Source: 2-12-FULL-60-25 sp003576745 (GTDB lineage: Bacteria; Patescibacteriota; Patescibacteriia; 2-12-FULL-60-25). From it: a DNA stretch of 64,000 bases. A program made the translations under genes and the position numbers. The stretch lies in the NCBI GenBank assembly GCA_030272835.1, contig SZOQ01000003.1:54008-118007 (forward strand), given 5' to 3'. Under the pieces are notes generated by a model, which saw only the letters and a program-made list of their open reading frames with translations, made no database searches and was not told where the DNA came from. Shown in pieces: positions 23,738 to 32,590 of the stretch. Position 1 is the stretch's first letter; each line of letters begins with the position of its first letter.

Positions 23738-24706
23738 ATGGCAGAACATTGGGTTATATCCCATGAAGACGCGGGAACGCGTCTTGACGTGTTTTTAAGC
23801 AAAACCATCGACCCACTAACACGTTCTCAAGCGAAAAAAAGCATTGAGGCGGGAATATATTCTGTGAACGGAACGCATGCAGCCGCGCATTATCTTCTGA
23901 AGTCGGGCGATGTGATTGCTTATGACGGCGAAAAAGAAATTCTCCGTGAGGAAGCGGAGGAGGACTCGCGGACCTTGCGCGTGGCCGCGGACGATCTCCG
24001 CATTATCGATGAAACGGACGCGTATATCGTGCTCGACAAGCAGGCAGGTGTGCTCATGCATCCGGACCATCACCATCCCCACGATCATCCTTCCGGTACG
24101 CTCATAGATGCCGTTATCGAACATGCGCCGGAGATCGTAAAGGTCGGCGACGACCCGGTACGGCCGGGCATTATGAGCCGCCTGGATAAAGATGTGTCGG
24201 GACTCGTGGTGATCGCAAAAACACAGGGCGCCTACGAAGCGCTGAAGAAGCAATTCGCGGAACATTCTGTAACCAAGGAATATCTGGCGCTCGTACACGG
24301 CGCGGTCGAACAGGATGACGCGGATCTCAAATTCCGCGTGGCACGATCATCAAGCAAGGCGCGCATGGCTGCCCTGCCGGAAGGAAGCGCCGAGGGACAG
24401 GCTGCATGGACGCATGTTCGCGTCATCGAACGATATGCGGGCGCGACGCTCGTGAAGCTCCAGATTTTGTCCGGGCGCACGCATCAAATCCGCGTGCACT
24501 GCTTCGCCTTCAATCATCCGGTGATCGGGGATATTCTGTACAAGCCGCGGCGGGCACAACGAAATATCAAAGCGCCAAGGCTCATGCTCCAAAGCATTCG
24601 TCTCGCATTCAACGACCCGGAGACGGGAGAACGGAAACAGTATGCGCTCGAACCCGACCCCGCCTTTGACGCCGTCATTTCCAGCCTTCGGAACAAAAAA
24701 CCGTAA
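23738..24706 (+). CDS. RluA/RluD-family rRNA pseudouridine synthase
   Basis: Isomerises uridines in rRNA. Seen: an N-terminal S4 RNA-binding domain (about 1-65; GTRLDVFLSKTID with SQAKKSIEAGIYSVNG), then the catalytic domain with RPGIMSRLDKDVSGLVVIAKT near residues 143-163, where the Asp of RLDKD is the nucleophile. It ends with ILSGRTHQIRVH and HPVIGDILY. Length 322 residues is typical for RluD/RluC relatives; which uridine is modified cannot be told. The ATG at 23738 matches the domain start and the near-leaderless promoter. Confidence 0.92.
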   Translation: MAEHWVISHEDAGTRLDVFLSKTIDPLTRSQAKKSIEAGIYSVNGTHAAAHYLLKSGDVIAYDGEKEILREEAEEDSRTLRVAADDLRIIDETDAYIVLDKQAGVLMHPDHHHPHDHPSGTLIDAVIEHAPEIVKVGDDPVRPGIMSRLDKDVSGLVVIAKTQGAYEALKKQFAEHSVTKEYLALVHGAVEQDDADLKFRVARSSSKARMAALPEGSAEGQAAWTHVRVIERYAGATLVKLQILSGRTHQIRVHCFAFNHPVIGDILYKPRRAQRNIKAPRLMLQSIRLAFNDPETGERKQYALEPDPAFDAVISSLRNKKP

Positions 24707-24830
24707 TAGACGCCCGTGTCTTCGCCACCTTGCATCAATCACGATCAGAGGCGGTGAATTTCGCCCCGTATTCCTCCCCAATCTCCCGATGTTCGCCTCG
24801 GCGAACAAAAAAGGGAATCCCTTCTCCTCT

Positions 24831-25397
24831 ATGATTCTCACCATCGCCGGTTCGCCCGGCACCGGAAAAACATCGGTCGGAAAAATTCTCGCGGACAAAC
24901 TCGGCTACCGTTTCTATTCCATGGGCGGGCTTCGGGGAAACATGGCGCTCGAAAAAGGCCTGACGCTGGATGAGTTGAATGCCCTCGGTGAACAGGAAGG
25001 TTCCACAGATATTCCGGTAGACGAATATCAAAAGGAGCTTGGGCAGAAAGAGGATAACTTCGTTATCGAAGGACGATTGTCATGGCATTTCATCCCCCAT
25101 TCCTTCAAAATTCTGCTCACCTGCGACCCAGCGGAAGCCGCGAGACGCATTTACCTTGCCAGGAAGCATGAGGCGGATACGCGAGAGGACGAACCCTTGT
25201 ATGCGAGTCCGGAAGAAGCGGAAAAGGTTCTGCGTCTCCGGGTGGAGTCAGACAAGCGGCGATACCAAAAATACTACGGCATCGATTATCAGGATCAGGC
25301 GCACTATGATCTTGTCATAGATACGACGGACTCCTCCGAGCCTGAAGAAACAGCCGAACGCATCCTGGCCGAACTCCGGAAACGCAGGCAAGGATAG
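24831..25397 (+). CDS. cmk: Cytidylate kinase, archaeal-type
   Basis: Phosphorylates CMP/dCMP with ATP. Seen: the N-terminal P-loop MILTIAGSPGTGKTSVGKIL with the tightly following KLGYRFYSMGGLRG, then FVIEGRLSWHFIP, a TCDPAEAARRI strand and RVESDKRRYQKYYGIDYQD. The short form (188 residues) with an EGRL motif resembles archaeal Cmk (Cytidylate_kin2) rather than the ~225-residue bacterial enzyme. An in-frame ATG at 24789 exists, but the P-loop begins right at 24831, the usual start. It follows the pseudouridine synthase by about 125 bases and precedes the bL19 promoter. Confidence 0.82.
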   Translation: MILTIAGSPGTGKTSVGKILADKLGYRFYSMGGLRGNMALEKGLTLDELNALGEQEGSTDIPVDEYQKELGQKEDNFVIEGRLSWHFIPHSFKILLTCDPAEAARRIYLARKHEADTREDEPLYASPEEAEKVLRLRVESDKRRYQKYYGIDYQDQAHYDLVIDTTDSSEPEETAERILAELRKRRQG

Positions 25398-25423
25398 CCT
25401 CACGAACGGCGCGCTGCCATCTA

Positions 25424-25452
25424 TTGACGGCGTAGCCTGCTTCCGCTATGAT
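25424..25452 (+). promoter_or_regulatory. Promoter of rplS
   Basis: TTGACG (25424-25429), 17-base spacer, TATGAT (25447-25452); near-consensus, about 30 bases of leader. Confidence 0.75.
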
Positions 25453-25487
25453 CCCGCCACGTAATACGCGCGAAACGCGTTCATGGT

Positions 25488-26003
25488 ATGGCACAAACAC
25501 AGCAGTACCGGATCATTCAGCCGGCGGAAGTCGCAACCGGCATGGTCATCCGGATTCATCAGAAAATCGTCGAAGGAAGCTCCAAAGACGCCAAGGAGCG
25601 TATTCAGGTATATGAAGGACTCGTGCTGAATGTCCGAGGGAAAAGCCCGAATCGAACCATGACGGTCCGAAAAGTCTCAAATGGCGTGGGCGTGGAAAAA
25701 ATCTTCCCCCTTCATCTGCCGAGCATCGAAAAAATCGAGGCCGTAAAACAGTATAAGACTCGCCGGAAGAATATCGCGGCAGTTGTCGCCAGCAAAAAAC
25801 GCCTGAAGGAAGTCCCCATCAAACCCGCGCGGATGAAACCTGCGCCGGCCATCCCGCAGGAATCCGAACGTCTTTCTGCATCAGAAGAAGCATCCGATGG
25901 ACCGACAGTATCGATAGCAGAAGCTCCTGCGGAATCCGCACCGGTCGAAAAAACGGAACAGGAATCGTCGGAGAATGGCACAGAGGAAAAACAGCCGGCA
26001 TAA
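25488..26003 (+). CDS. rplS: 50S ribosomal protein bL19 with acidic C-terminal extension
   Basis: Large-subunit protein at the interface with the small subunit. Seen: the bL19 core in residues 1-110, with GMVIRIHQKIVEGSSKDAKERIQ, YEGLVLNVRGKSPNRTMTVRKVSNGVGVEKIFPLHLPSIEKIE and the KTRRKN turn. Beyond the usual end (about 115 residues) is a tail of some 55 residues rich in Glu, Ser, Ala and Pro, predicted disordered. It is transcribed from its own near-consensus promoter and ended by a strong hairpin, so it is separate from the trmD-linked operon seen in most bacteria. Confidence 0.95.
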   Translation: MAQTQQYRIIQPAEVATGMVIRIHQKIVEGSSKDAKERIQVYEGLVLNVRGKSPNRTMTVRKVSNGVGVEKIFPLHLPSIEKIEAVKQYKTRRKNIAAVVASKKRLKEVPIKPARMKPAPAIPQESERLSASEEASDGPTVSIAEAPAESAPVEKTEQESSENGTEEKQPA

Positions 26004-26018
26004 CCTACAGATACGGAT

Positions 26019-26044
26019 AACGCGGAGCAATGCTCCGCGTTTTT
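26019..26044 (+). terminator. Terminator after rplS
   Basis: AACGCGGAGCA-A-TGCTCCGCGTT followed by TTT. Confidence 0.9.
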
Positions 26045-26058
26045 GTTACGCTCCTACG

Positions 26059-26086
26059 TTGACATACGATTTTTCATGCGTATGAT
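26059..26086 (+). promoter_or_regulatory. Promoter of the small membrane protein gene
   Basis: TTGACA (26059-26064), 16-base spacer, TATGAT (26081-26086). Confidence 0.75.
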
Positions 26087-26128
26087 ACAAGGCCACCCGT
26101 ACGTTCCCCTCATACATCGGAAAAAACC

Positions 26129-26368
26129 GTGAACGACGAACCGGATCCCGGCAACGAACGCCCTGAACAGAACGCGGAGACCGTTTTGAGCTTCCTCCCT
26201 GTCCTTCTCCTCTTCGACGTTCCCGTCGCCTTCTGCATTGCCATCCCGCTCCGTATTCTGGTGAACCAGGGGGCCTTGCGCGATTCCGCCGGAATCCTCA
26301 TCGGACTTTCCTGCTGCACCTTCATCATCGGCCTCATCGTCGCATACGAAACAGCCGTTCAGGATTGA
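26129..26368 (+). CDS. Small two-helix membrane protein
   Basis: Not recognised; 79 residues. Seen: an acidic N terminus (about 20 residues), then two hydrophobic stretches, SFLPVLLLFDVPVAFCIAIPL and GILIGLSCCTFIIGLIVAY, separated by a short basic/polar turn, so both ends should lie on the same side. The start codon is GTG at 26129. A near-consensus promoter upstream and a bidirectional terminator directly after the stop make it a genuine single-gene unit. Confidence 0.65.
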   Translation: MNDEPDPGNERPEQNAETVLSFLPVLLLFDVPVAFCIAIPLRILVNQGALRDSAGILIGLSCCTFIIGLIVAYETAVQD

Positions 26369-26376
26369 ACCGCATT

Positions 26377-26404
26377 AAAACGACCCCGTCTTCGGAGTCG
26401 TTTT
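26377..26404. terminator. Bidirectional terminator between convergent genes
   Basis: AAAACGACcCCG-TCTT-CGGaGTCGTTTT has A and T tracts on both sides; it serves the plus gene ending at 26368 and the minus gene ending at 26411. Confidence 0.85.
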
Positions 26405-26410
26405 CTGTAT

Positions 26411-27271
26411 TTATTGAATGCTCTTGTCGACACCGATGCTCTGTACGCTGTTTCGGACGATATCCGGAACATAATCGAGCGAATTCGCTACGGGTTCGCC
26501 GAATTCATAATTGACGTAAAAGCTTTCGGGGATATCATCGATATATTGATTCCAGTTCGCGCCGAATATCCCCTGCGCCACGGACTCGTCCTTTAGCCAT
26601 CGAAGGATCCCGCCGCGGCTCACCACATAGGTTTTTACGTCCGTCTGAAATTTAAGCATGCGCGTGCCCGGCCGGTATGTCACGTTCCCGCCGATCGGAA
26701 TAAGCGACATTTGATCGAGGGGAATAATTTTGACGTTTGAAAAACTTGGATACCATGTAAAATACGTTTTTTCGTTCGGAAAAACGTAACGTTTGCCGTC
26801 TTTCGCATAATAATACACGGCTGTGTCGCTCTGCGTGAGCGGATCTCCGTCATCGGGGATTTTAATGAGATCACCGTCATTTAACGCCACAGCGATGCCG
26901 CCGCTTACCGACAAAGCCGCCTGGCGCACCAGAGCCTGTCCGTCCACGATCGCGGTAAAAACGGATCCGCCCTTTTTGAGCGAAGTGATTTTGAATTTCG
27001 CGCGGCCGAAAAGATCCGTCACATTATTGAGGATGGTGATGGTGTCCTCGCTGCCGCGGCTCGACTGAAGCGTCACATTCGCACCCACGACAGAACCCAA
27101 ATTCATGTCCCGGAGAACCACGGTAACAATGGCATACTCAATCCCGTCGGCCTCGATCTCCGCTTTATCAATGCCGACCGTTGAGTTTTGATAGTCGATT
27201 TGCGCCGCCAGCGCGAATGCGGGCGCGGCAAGGCAAACGGCTGCCACAAAAACACAGAGGCGTTTCAACAT
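26411..27271 (-). CDS. Secreted protein with Ig-like (Big_1-type) and VFPNEK-type domains
   Basis: Exported surface protein of unknown role, about 286 residues. Seen: a signal peptide MLKRLCVFVAAVCLAAPAFALA; residues about 27-120 form an invasin-type Ig-like domain (IEADGIEYAIVTVVLRDMN, VTLQSSRG, GRAKFKITS). Then follow YYYAKDGKRYVFPNEKTYFTWY, PIGGNVTYRPGTRMLKFQTD, GGILRWL and DIPESFYVNYEFG, the same domain as in the lipoprotein at 13924. No lipobox is seen. The start at 27271 places the signal peptide at the N terminus; an ATG three codons upstream is possible. A terminator lies right after the stop. Confidence 0.8.
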   Translation of the reverse strand: MLKRLCVFVAAVCLAAPAFALAAQIDYQNSTVGIDKAEIEADGIEYAIVTVVLRDMNLGSVVGANVTLQSSRGSEDTITILNNVTDLFGRAKFKITSLKKGGSVFTAIVDGQALVRQAALSVSGGIAVALNDGDLIKIPDDGDPLTQSDTAVYYYAKDGKRYVFPNEKTYFTWYPSFSNVKIIPLDQMSLIPIGGNVTYRPGTRMLKFQTDVKTYVVSRGGILRWLKDESVAQGIFGANWNQYIDDIPESFYVNYEFGEPVANSLDYVPDIVRNSVQSIGVDKSIQ

Positions 27272-27329
27272 ATGCGGCATTGTAACGCAGGTGCGTCTCC
27301 GAACAAAATGCCGATCTCGCGCCGTCCTC

Positions 27330-30236
27330 CTAGTCTTTCAGAACGGGCTTCAAATACACGGCGGTGAGCGAGCCTTTTTGCTTCGCTACCTGCTCCGGCG
27401 TCCCTTCGGCGATAATTTTTCCGCCGCGGATGCCGCCCTCCGGCCCCATGTCAATCACCCAGTCGGCGGATTTAATGACGTCCAGATTATGTTCGATCAC
27501 GAGAACGGTATTTCCCCTGTCCACGAGCGCCGACAAAACGCCCAAAAGCCGCTTGATGTCCTCAAAATGAAGCCCGGTTGTCGGTTCGTCCAGAATATAC
27601 AATGTCCTTCCCGTTGCCCGGCGGGACAGCTCGGTTGAAAGCTTGACGCGCTGGGCCTCGCCGCCGGAAAGCGTCGTTGCCGGCTGACCGAGTTTGACAT
27701 ATCCGAGACCCACGTCATGAAGTACGGAAAGTTTTTCATAAATGAGCGGCTGGTCTACAAAAAACCGCCGCGCCTCTTCAACCGTCATTTCCAAAACGTC
27801 TGCAATGTTCTTGCTGCGCCAATGAATTTCGAGCGCCTCCTGATTGTACCGGCGTCCATGGCACTCGCTGCACTCCACATATACATCCGGCAGGAACTGC
27901 ATTTCAATCTGTACATACCCGTCGCCGCCGCACGCTTCGCAACGGCCGCCGCCTTTCACATTAAAAGAAAACTTTCCTGCGTCGAATCCGCGCATCTTTG
28001 CTTCGGGAATACCTGCAAAAAGATCGCGGATCACGGTAAATACCCCTGTATACGTAGCCGGATTGGACCGCGGTGTCCGTCCGATGGGCGACTGGTCTAC
28101 AGAAACCACTTTATCGAGATGCTGGATGCCTTCGATTTTTTTGTGCGGACCCGGCAAATCTTTTGCATTATAAAAATGAGCGGACATCGCCCGCGCGAGA
28201 ATATCCAATACGAGCGTGGATTTGCCGGAACCCGACACGCCGGTGACGCAAGCCATGAGGCCGAGCGGGAGTTTAAAATCGACATTTTTCAGGTTATACG
28301 CCGTTGCGCCGCGGACGACGAGCATTTTCCCGTTTCCGCTTCGCCGTTTTGCCGGCAATTCCAGCTCGCGCTTTCCCGTAAGATAAGCGCCGGTGAGCGA
28401 CTCCTTGTTCCTCTTAATATCGCCGAGCGTGCCCTTGGCGATAATTTCCCCGCCGTATTCGCCCGCACCGGGGCCCACATCCACCACGAAATCTGCCGCC
28501 TCCATGACGGCCTGATCATGCTCCACCACGATGACGGTATTTCCCAGATCGCGGAGACGCTTCATGGTATGAATAAGCTTATCATTGTCCCTCTGGTGCA
28601 GACCGATGGACGGCTCATCCAGAATGTAAATGACACCCGAAAGCTCCGCGCCAAGCTGGGCCGCCAAACGCACGCGCTGGGCTTCGCCGCCGGAAAGGGA
28701 CATGGCGCTCCGGTCCAGCGTAAGATAATTCAACCCGACTTCGACAAGATTTTTGATGCGACGCTGGATTTCGCCCGACAACTGATCCACGATAAGCCGT
28801 TCCCGTTCCGTAAAACCCAGAGGATCGTCCTTCCGCTCGTTTTTCACTCGCATGATTTTCGAGGCCTTCGCCTTTTTCGGACCGGTGCCGAGCGCGCGAA
28901 ACCATGCCTCAAGGTCATCAAGCGGCATCATCACCAAATCGGCAATCGTGCGTTCCGCCATGGTGACGGAAAGCGCCTCGGTGCGCAAACGCCGACCTTC
29001 GCATACGGGACATGTCAGGACGCGCATGTAGGATTCGATTTCTTTTTGCACGTATTCCGAATCGGTTTGCCGGTATTTTTCTTCGAGCATCGCGAGAATG
29101 CCTTCGAACCGCATATCCTTCCCCCCGACGTCATAGGTTTCATCGCCGGTTCCATCCAAAATAATCTGAACGGCTTTTTTCGAAAGCGCATTTACCTCCT
29201 CGTGGATGGAAAATCCGTGCCGTGTACCCACGGCCTCGAGAAGCTTGAGATGCGATGTCTGGTTTCCGGCAATGCGCGTCCACGGTTTAATGGCGCCCTG
29301 CGCAATTGTCAGCCGGCCGTTCGGAATAACAAGTTCCGGTTCCAAAACGAGTTTCGTACCGAGACCGGTACAAGCGGCACAGGCGCCATGAGGCGAATTG
29401 AATGAGAACAGCCGCGGCTCGAGCGCGGGAAGGGAAACATTGCATGCCGCGCAATATAACGATTGCGAATACAGCGTTTCGTCGAGCGTGTCTTTGTCGA
29501 GGACGGCGAGAAGACCGTTCCCGAGTTCCAACGCCTGTTTAACGATTTCGAGCATGGACTCAATAACCATGGCGGCATTGGCCTCGATGCTCGATATGAC
29601 GACTTCGATGGTATGCGGAAGCTTTTTGTCCGGCTTCACCCGCAAAAGCTCGTCGATATCCACGAGCGTTCCGTCATACCGTACTTCGTGATACCCGGCG
29701 TTCTGCGCTGCCTGCAAAATCACTTTATGCTCTCCCCGCTGTTCCCGGACCATGGGCGCGAGAAGAACGAGGTTCGCCTTCTGCGATTGTTTCAGAATCT
29801 TTTCCGCGATTTCTCTGGGCGATTGTTCGGCCACTGGTTTGCGGCAGACGGGACAATGTGCCCGTCCGGCCCTCGCGAACAGGAGCCGCAGAAAATCATA
29901 GACTTCCGTAACCGTTCCCACAGTGGAACGCGGGTTATGCGAGCTGGACTTTTGATCGATGGCGACCGTGGGAGACAACCCTGTAATCTCGTCCACGTCC
30001 GGCTTGTCCTGAAGCTCCAAAAACTGGCGGGCATAGGAGGACAGGCTCTCCATATAGCGCCGCTGACCCTCGGCATGGATGGTGTCAAAGGCGAGCGAGG
30101 ATTTTCCGGAACCGGATAATCCGGTAATGACGATAAGCTTGTCTTTCGGAAGAGACAGCGAAATGTTTTTGAGGTTGTGGACGCGCGCCCCTTTGATGGA
30201 AATGGAAGTTGTCGGTGACATGTGGGCCTCATGCAT
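27330..30236 (-). CDS. uvrA: Excinuclease ABC subunit A
   Basis: DNA-damage recognition ATPase of nucleotide excision repair. Seen: 968 residues with two ABC modules: Walker A GLSGSGKSSLAFDT near residue 38 and GVSGSGKSTLVLD near 663; signatures LSGGEAQRVRLAAQLG and LSGGEAQRVKLSTELS; zinc-module cysteines CPVC (first module), CPVCEGRRLR, and CEACGGDGYV...CSECHGRRYN. An ATG five codons in (30221) is an equally good start. The protein is full length and intact. It stands alone between a surface-protein gene and a dispersed repeat; uvrB and uvrC are not in the window. Confidence 0.97.
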   Translation of the reverse strand: MHEAHMSPTTSISIKGARVHNLKNISLSLPKDKLIVITGLSGSGKSSLAFDTIHAEGQRRYMESLSSYARQFLELQDKPDVDEITGLSPTVAIDQKSSSHNPRSTVGTVTEVYDFLRLLFARAGRAHCPVCRKPVAEQSPREIAEKILKQSQKANLVLLAPMVREQRGEHKVILQAAQNAGYHEVRYDGTLVDIDELLRVKPDKKLPHTIEVVISSIEANAAMVIESMLEIVKQALELGNGLLAVLDKDTLDETLYSQSLYCAACNVSLPALEPRLFSFNSPHGACAACTGLGTKLVLEPELVIPNGRLTIAQGAIKPWTRIAGNQTSHLKLLEAVGTRHGFSIHEEVNALSKKAVQIILDGTGDETYDVGGKDMRFEGILAMLEEKYRQTDSEYVQKEIESYMRVLTCPVCEGRRLRTEALSVTMAERTIADLVMMPLDDLEAWFRALGTGPKKAKASKIMRVKNERKDDPLGFTERERLIVDQLSGEIQRRIKNLVEVGLNYLTLDRSAMSLSGGEAQRVRLAAQLGAELSGVIYILDEPSIGLHQRDNDKLIHTMKRLRDLGNTVIVVEHDQAVMEAADFVVDVGPGAGEYGGEIIAKGTLGDIKRNKESLTGAYLTGKRELELPAKRRSGNGKMLVVRGATAYNLKNVDFKLPLGLMACVTGVSGSGKSTLVLDILARAMSAHFYNAKDLPGPHKKIEGIQHLDKVVSVDQSPIGRTPRSNPATYTGVFTVIRDLFAGIPEAKMRGFDAGKFSFNVKGGGRCEACGGDGYVQIEMQFLPDVYVECSECHGRRYNQEALEIHWRSKNIADVLEMTVEEARRFFVDQPLIYEKLSVLHDVGLGYVKLGQPATTLSGGEAQRVKLSTELSRRATGRTLYILDEPTTGLHFEDIKRLLGVLSALVDRGNTVLVIEHNLDVIKSADWVIDMGPEGGIRGGKIIAEGTPEQVAKQKGSLTAVYLKPVLKD

Positions 30237-30284
30237 GCTTGAAATGCAATGAACGCGAGGCTACCACGGATTTTCATACGGGGC

Positions 30285-30475
30285 AAGGGGGAGGGAAGGG
30301 TAGCCATGGGCCGCGGGCCATGCGGGATGCACCATGCGGTATGCGGAAAGTGCGTAGTTGCGTAGTACGTAGTTGCGTAGGGGGAGCATAATTCTCCCCG
30401 AACTCCGTAACCCGTTCCCTTTGCCCTTAGCCCTTTGCCCTGTTCCCTTTTGCTCATTGCTTTACGGACATTTCA
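30285..30475 (-). repeat. Dispersed intergenic repeat, copy 4 (inverted)
   Basis: In the uvrA/pilin-like gap. On the minus strand it reads AAGGGAACAGGGCAAAGGGCTAAGGGCAAAGGG..., then GGGTTACGGAGTTCGGGGAGAATTATGC, then CCCCCTACGCAACTACGTACTACGC. The orientation follows the flanking minus-strand genes. Confidence 0.8.
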
Positions 30476-30623
30476 CCTTTCCGCATTTTGCGCCGGGGTT
30501 GATGAGTTTTAAAGCCGCGCATGCGACATCGCCGATGTATGTACATGTACAAAACTGGCCGGCTGAACCTAGGCACGGCATCCTCGTTGCACCGCATGTC
30601 TGATCCTAAACGCAACCGGTAAT
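30476..30623 (-). other. Cys-rich in-frame continuation beyond the stop of the pilin-like gene
   Basis: Reading on in the frame of the gene that stops at 30624, translation passes ITGCV and a second stop (TAG). It then stays open for about 48 codons, DQTCGATRMPCLGSAGQFCT followed by CTYIGDVACAALKLINPGAK and CGKVKCP, before TAA. Eight cysteines in 48 residues match the style of the upstream protein. There is no good start codon. It may be a decayed C-terminal extension or an assembly/sequence artefact. Confidence 0.4.
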
Positions 30624-32588
30624 TTACCCTGACGCCTTCCCTTTGCAGAGTCCTGCAGCGACCGGGTCGGAAGGCGCATTGGCATCGGACATCATAAAGT
30701 CGCATGTAATGGGGGCATCGCCGTTTATGGCGGCGCGCAATTCGTCGGCAGACCAGAATTTGAGCGGCTTCTTGGGGTCATCAACGAGGTTTCCCTGCTG
30801 ATTGGCGCATGAAATAGCCTCGGCGATCTGCGTAAAATCCGTCGCCGTTCTTCCATCCGAATACCCGGGACCCTGTTTGGCGCTCCCGCGAACGCATTGC
30901 TGTTTGACGACTAGCAAATAATCATCTCCCGTAGGATCGAGAATCGGTTTGGAGGGTGTAAGCCCGCGATCATAGTACTTCATGGCCAGCATGGCGCCGC
31001 GCAATCCTCCCTTTGTTGAACAAAAACTCTCGGCATCTTTTACGACATTTTCGGTGAGCGCAAAGGAGTAGTTCCGAAATCCGGTCTTGCGCGTGTCTGT
31101 GACTTCATTGCCCTGGAGACCCACGGCCTCAAATCTGTTTTGAAACGGCACTTTCATGCTTCCCTCGATGGCGGCGACATCGTTATTTTGCGCGTAATTG
31201 CAGAAGAAAATAAGATACGCCTCTGTCGGACGACGAAAATCCATATAGGTGATCGACCCGGCGAAAACGGCCTTGCTGCAAACAAATTTTGCGCTTCTCT
31301 GTCCCCGGCATTCTATAGCTTCTCCGTCCGCGCAAGATTGGCAGAGCTCCCCCTTGGGACACACGTTTCCCTCGCATGCGTCGGCAATGGGATTATTTTC
31401 CAAATAGTAAAATTTCCCGCATTCGGTTTTGTCGCCCGGGGTATTGAAATTGGCGGGATTGGCCGCGATCGTTTGATACGCGGGAACCTGAAGCCGATCT
31501 TCGCCGGCCAGCGCAAATTTTCCCGATCCGGCAATATCCTTGCAGAACTGGGTCTGAATGAACTGTATGGTGTTGACCATGTACACCTTGAGCGGATTCA
31601 GCGTGAGCGTATTCGGATTAATCGTCCGCAAAATCGTCACCGCCCCGATGACGAGCAGCATGCCCACCACGGCATCGATCATGTATTTTTTCCCCTGCTC
31701 GATTTTCGGCATGGCGCTTCCCACCAAATACAGAAATGCGCCGAAAATGAACATGACCGTGCTTATGACGGCGATGACGGAAATGAGGTAGCGATAGGCG
31801 GTAATGACATAATTGGCCATTCCCTGCACCTGCGACACATTCCCGATTTTTGTATTGAGGGTGATAATCGGCTCCTTGGCATAACAGCGCCCCTTGCCGC
31901 TCGGGCATTCCGCATACGTTTCGAAAACACCGTCCTGCGTGCTGCATTCATCGGGACGAAAGCAGGTCATGTTCAGCGAAATTTGAGCGGCCGCGCCGGT
32001 TTGAGCCACAGACGGCGCGCTGCCGCCCGCCGTCTGGATGAGATACGGCAACGCTCCTGCGCATTTGGACGCGGTTTTCCTTGGCGCGCATGCCGCATCG
32101 CATTCTTCGCGGGTTACACCCTGCGCACTGCCCGCCACGCCGATTAACACGGGTGTTCCCTCCGCTTTTCCTGAACAACCCTGCGATGTATCGCCTTCGG
32201 CGCATTCGCAATAGCATGCCGACGTTCTCAATAGCGGAAGCTTATTCTGATTCAATGGCCTATCGCGCAGATAGCTGATGACGCCATCTGGCGGAGGCGT
32301 ATGACCCTGCTTCAGGGTGACCAGGGGACCGGACAACTCAAAATTATCCTTCACATATTCCGCCCATTTGTCGTTGCGGCAGAATGTCGTGAACTCATTG
32401 CAATCGGCCTTGGCCGGCCCCTTGATTTCGCACCAGCCTTTTTCTGTGGCGAATTTGATTGCGCTGTAGATGTGCGGAATGGCATTCGGTTGCGCCCGCG
32501 CCGGCGACGGCGCGATGAACACCGCATATGCCAGCAAAAAAACCGCTGTTGCTGCCAAAACATGTACTGCGCGCAATGCCCTCTTCAT
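30624..32588 (-). CDS. Cys-rich secreted membrane protein with VirB2/T4SS-pilin-like core
   Basis: Predicted cell-envelope protein, 654 residues, function unknown. Seen: a signal peptide (VLAATAVFLLAYAVFIAPSPARA). An exterior region with many Cys pairs follows (CYCECAEGD, CDAACAP). The core has two membrane helices near 255-325, YVITAYRYLISVIAVISTVM and YMIDAVVGMLLVIGAVTIL, flanking a short basic loop. A second long Cys-rich exterior part follows (CPKGELCQSCADGEAIECRG). The paired helices resemble the T4SS-pilin/VirB2-like proteins widespread in CPR genomes. It is two bases downstream of the DsbA-like gene, which could form its disulfides. No other T4SS component is present. Confidence 0.72.
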   Translation of the reverse strand: MKRALRAVHVLAATAVFLLAYAVFIAPSPARAQPNAIPHIYSAIKFATEKGWCEIKGPAKADCNEFTTFCRNDKWAEYVKDNFELSGPLVTLKQGHTPPPDGVISYLRDRPLNQNKLPLLRTSACYCECAEGDTSQGCSGKAEGTPVLIGVAGSAQGVTREECDAACAPRKTASKCAGALPYLIQTAGGSAPSVAQTGAAAQISLNMTCFRPDECSTQDGVFETYAECPSGKGRCYAKEPIITLNTKIGNVSQVQGMANYVITAYRYLISVIAVISTVMFIFGAFLYLVGSAMPKIEQGKKYMIDAVVGMLLVIGAVTILRTINPNTLTLNPLKVYMVNTIQFIQTQFCKDIAGSGKFALAGEDRLQVPAYQTIAANPANFNTPGDKTECGKFYYLENNPIADACEGNVCPKGELCQSCADGEAIECRGQRSAKFVCSKAVFAGSITYMDFRRPTEAYLIFFCNYAQNNDVAAIEGSMKVPFQNRFEAVGLQGNEVTDTRKTGFRNYSFALTENVVKDAESFCSTKGGLRGAMLAMKYYDRGLTPSKPILDPTGDDYLLVVKQQCVRGSAKQGPGYSDGRTATDFTQIAEAISCANQQGNLVDDPKKPLKFWSADELRAAINGDAPITCDFMMSDANAPSDPVAAGLCKGKASG

Positions 32589-32590
32589 AC

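Noticed and set aside
27330..30236. Large plus-strand frames opposite uvrA (such as 27717-29405)
   Set aside because: They are shadows of an intact uvrA with all motifs; no family resemblance.
30454..30705. 83-codon minus-strand frame overlapping the end of the pilin-like gene
   Set aside because: It is out of frame with the Cys-rich continuation, overlaps the upstream gene's coding end, and has an Arg/Cys-rich shadow composition.
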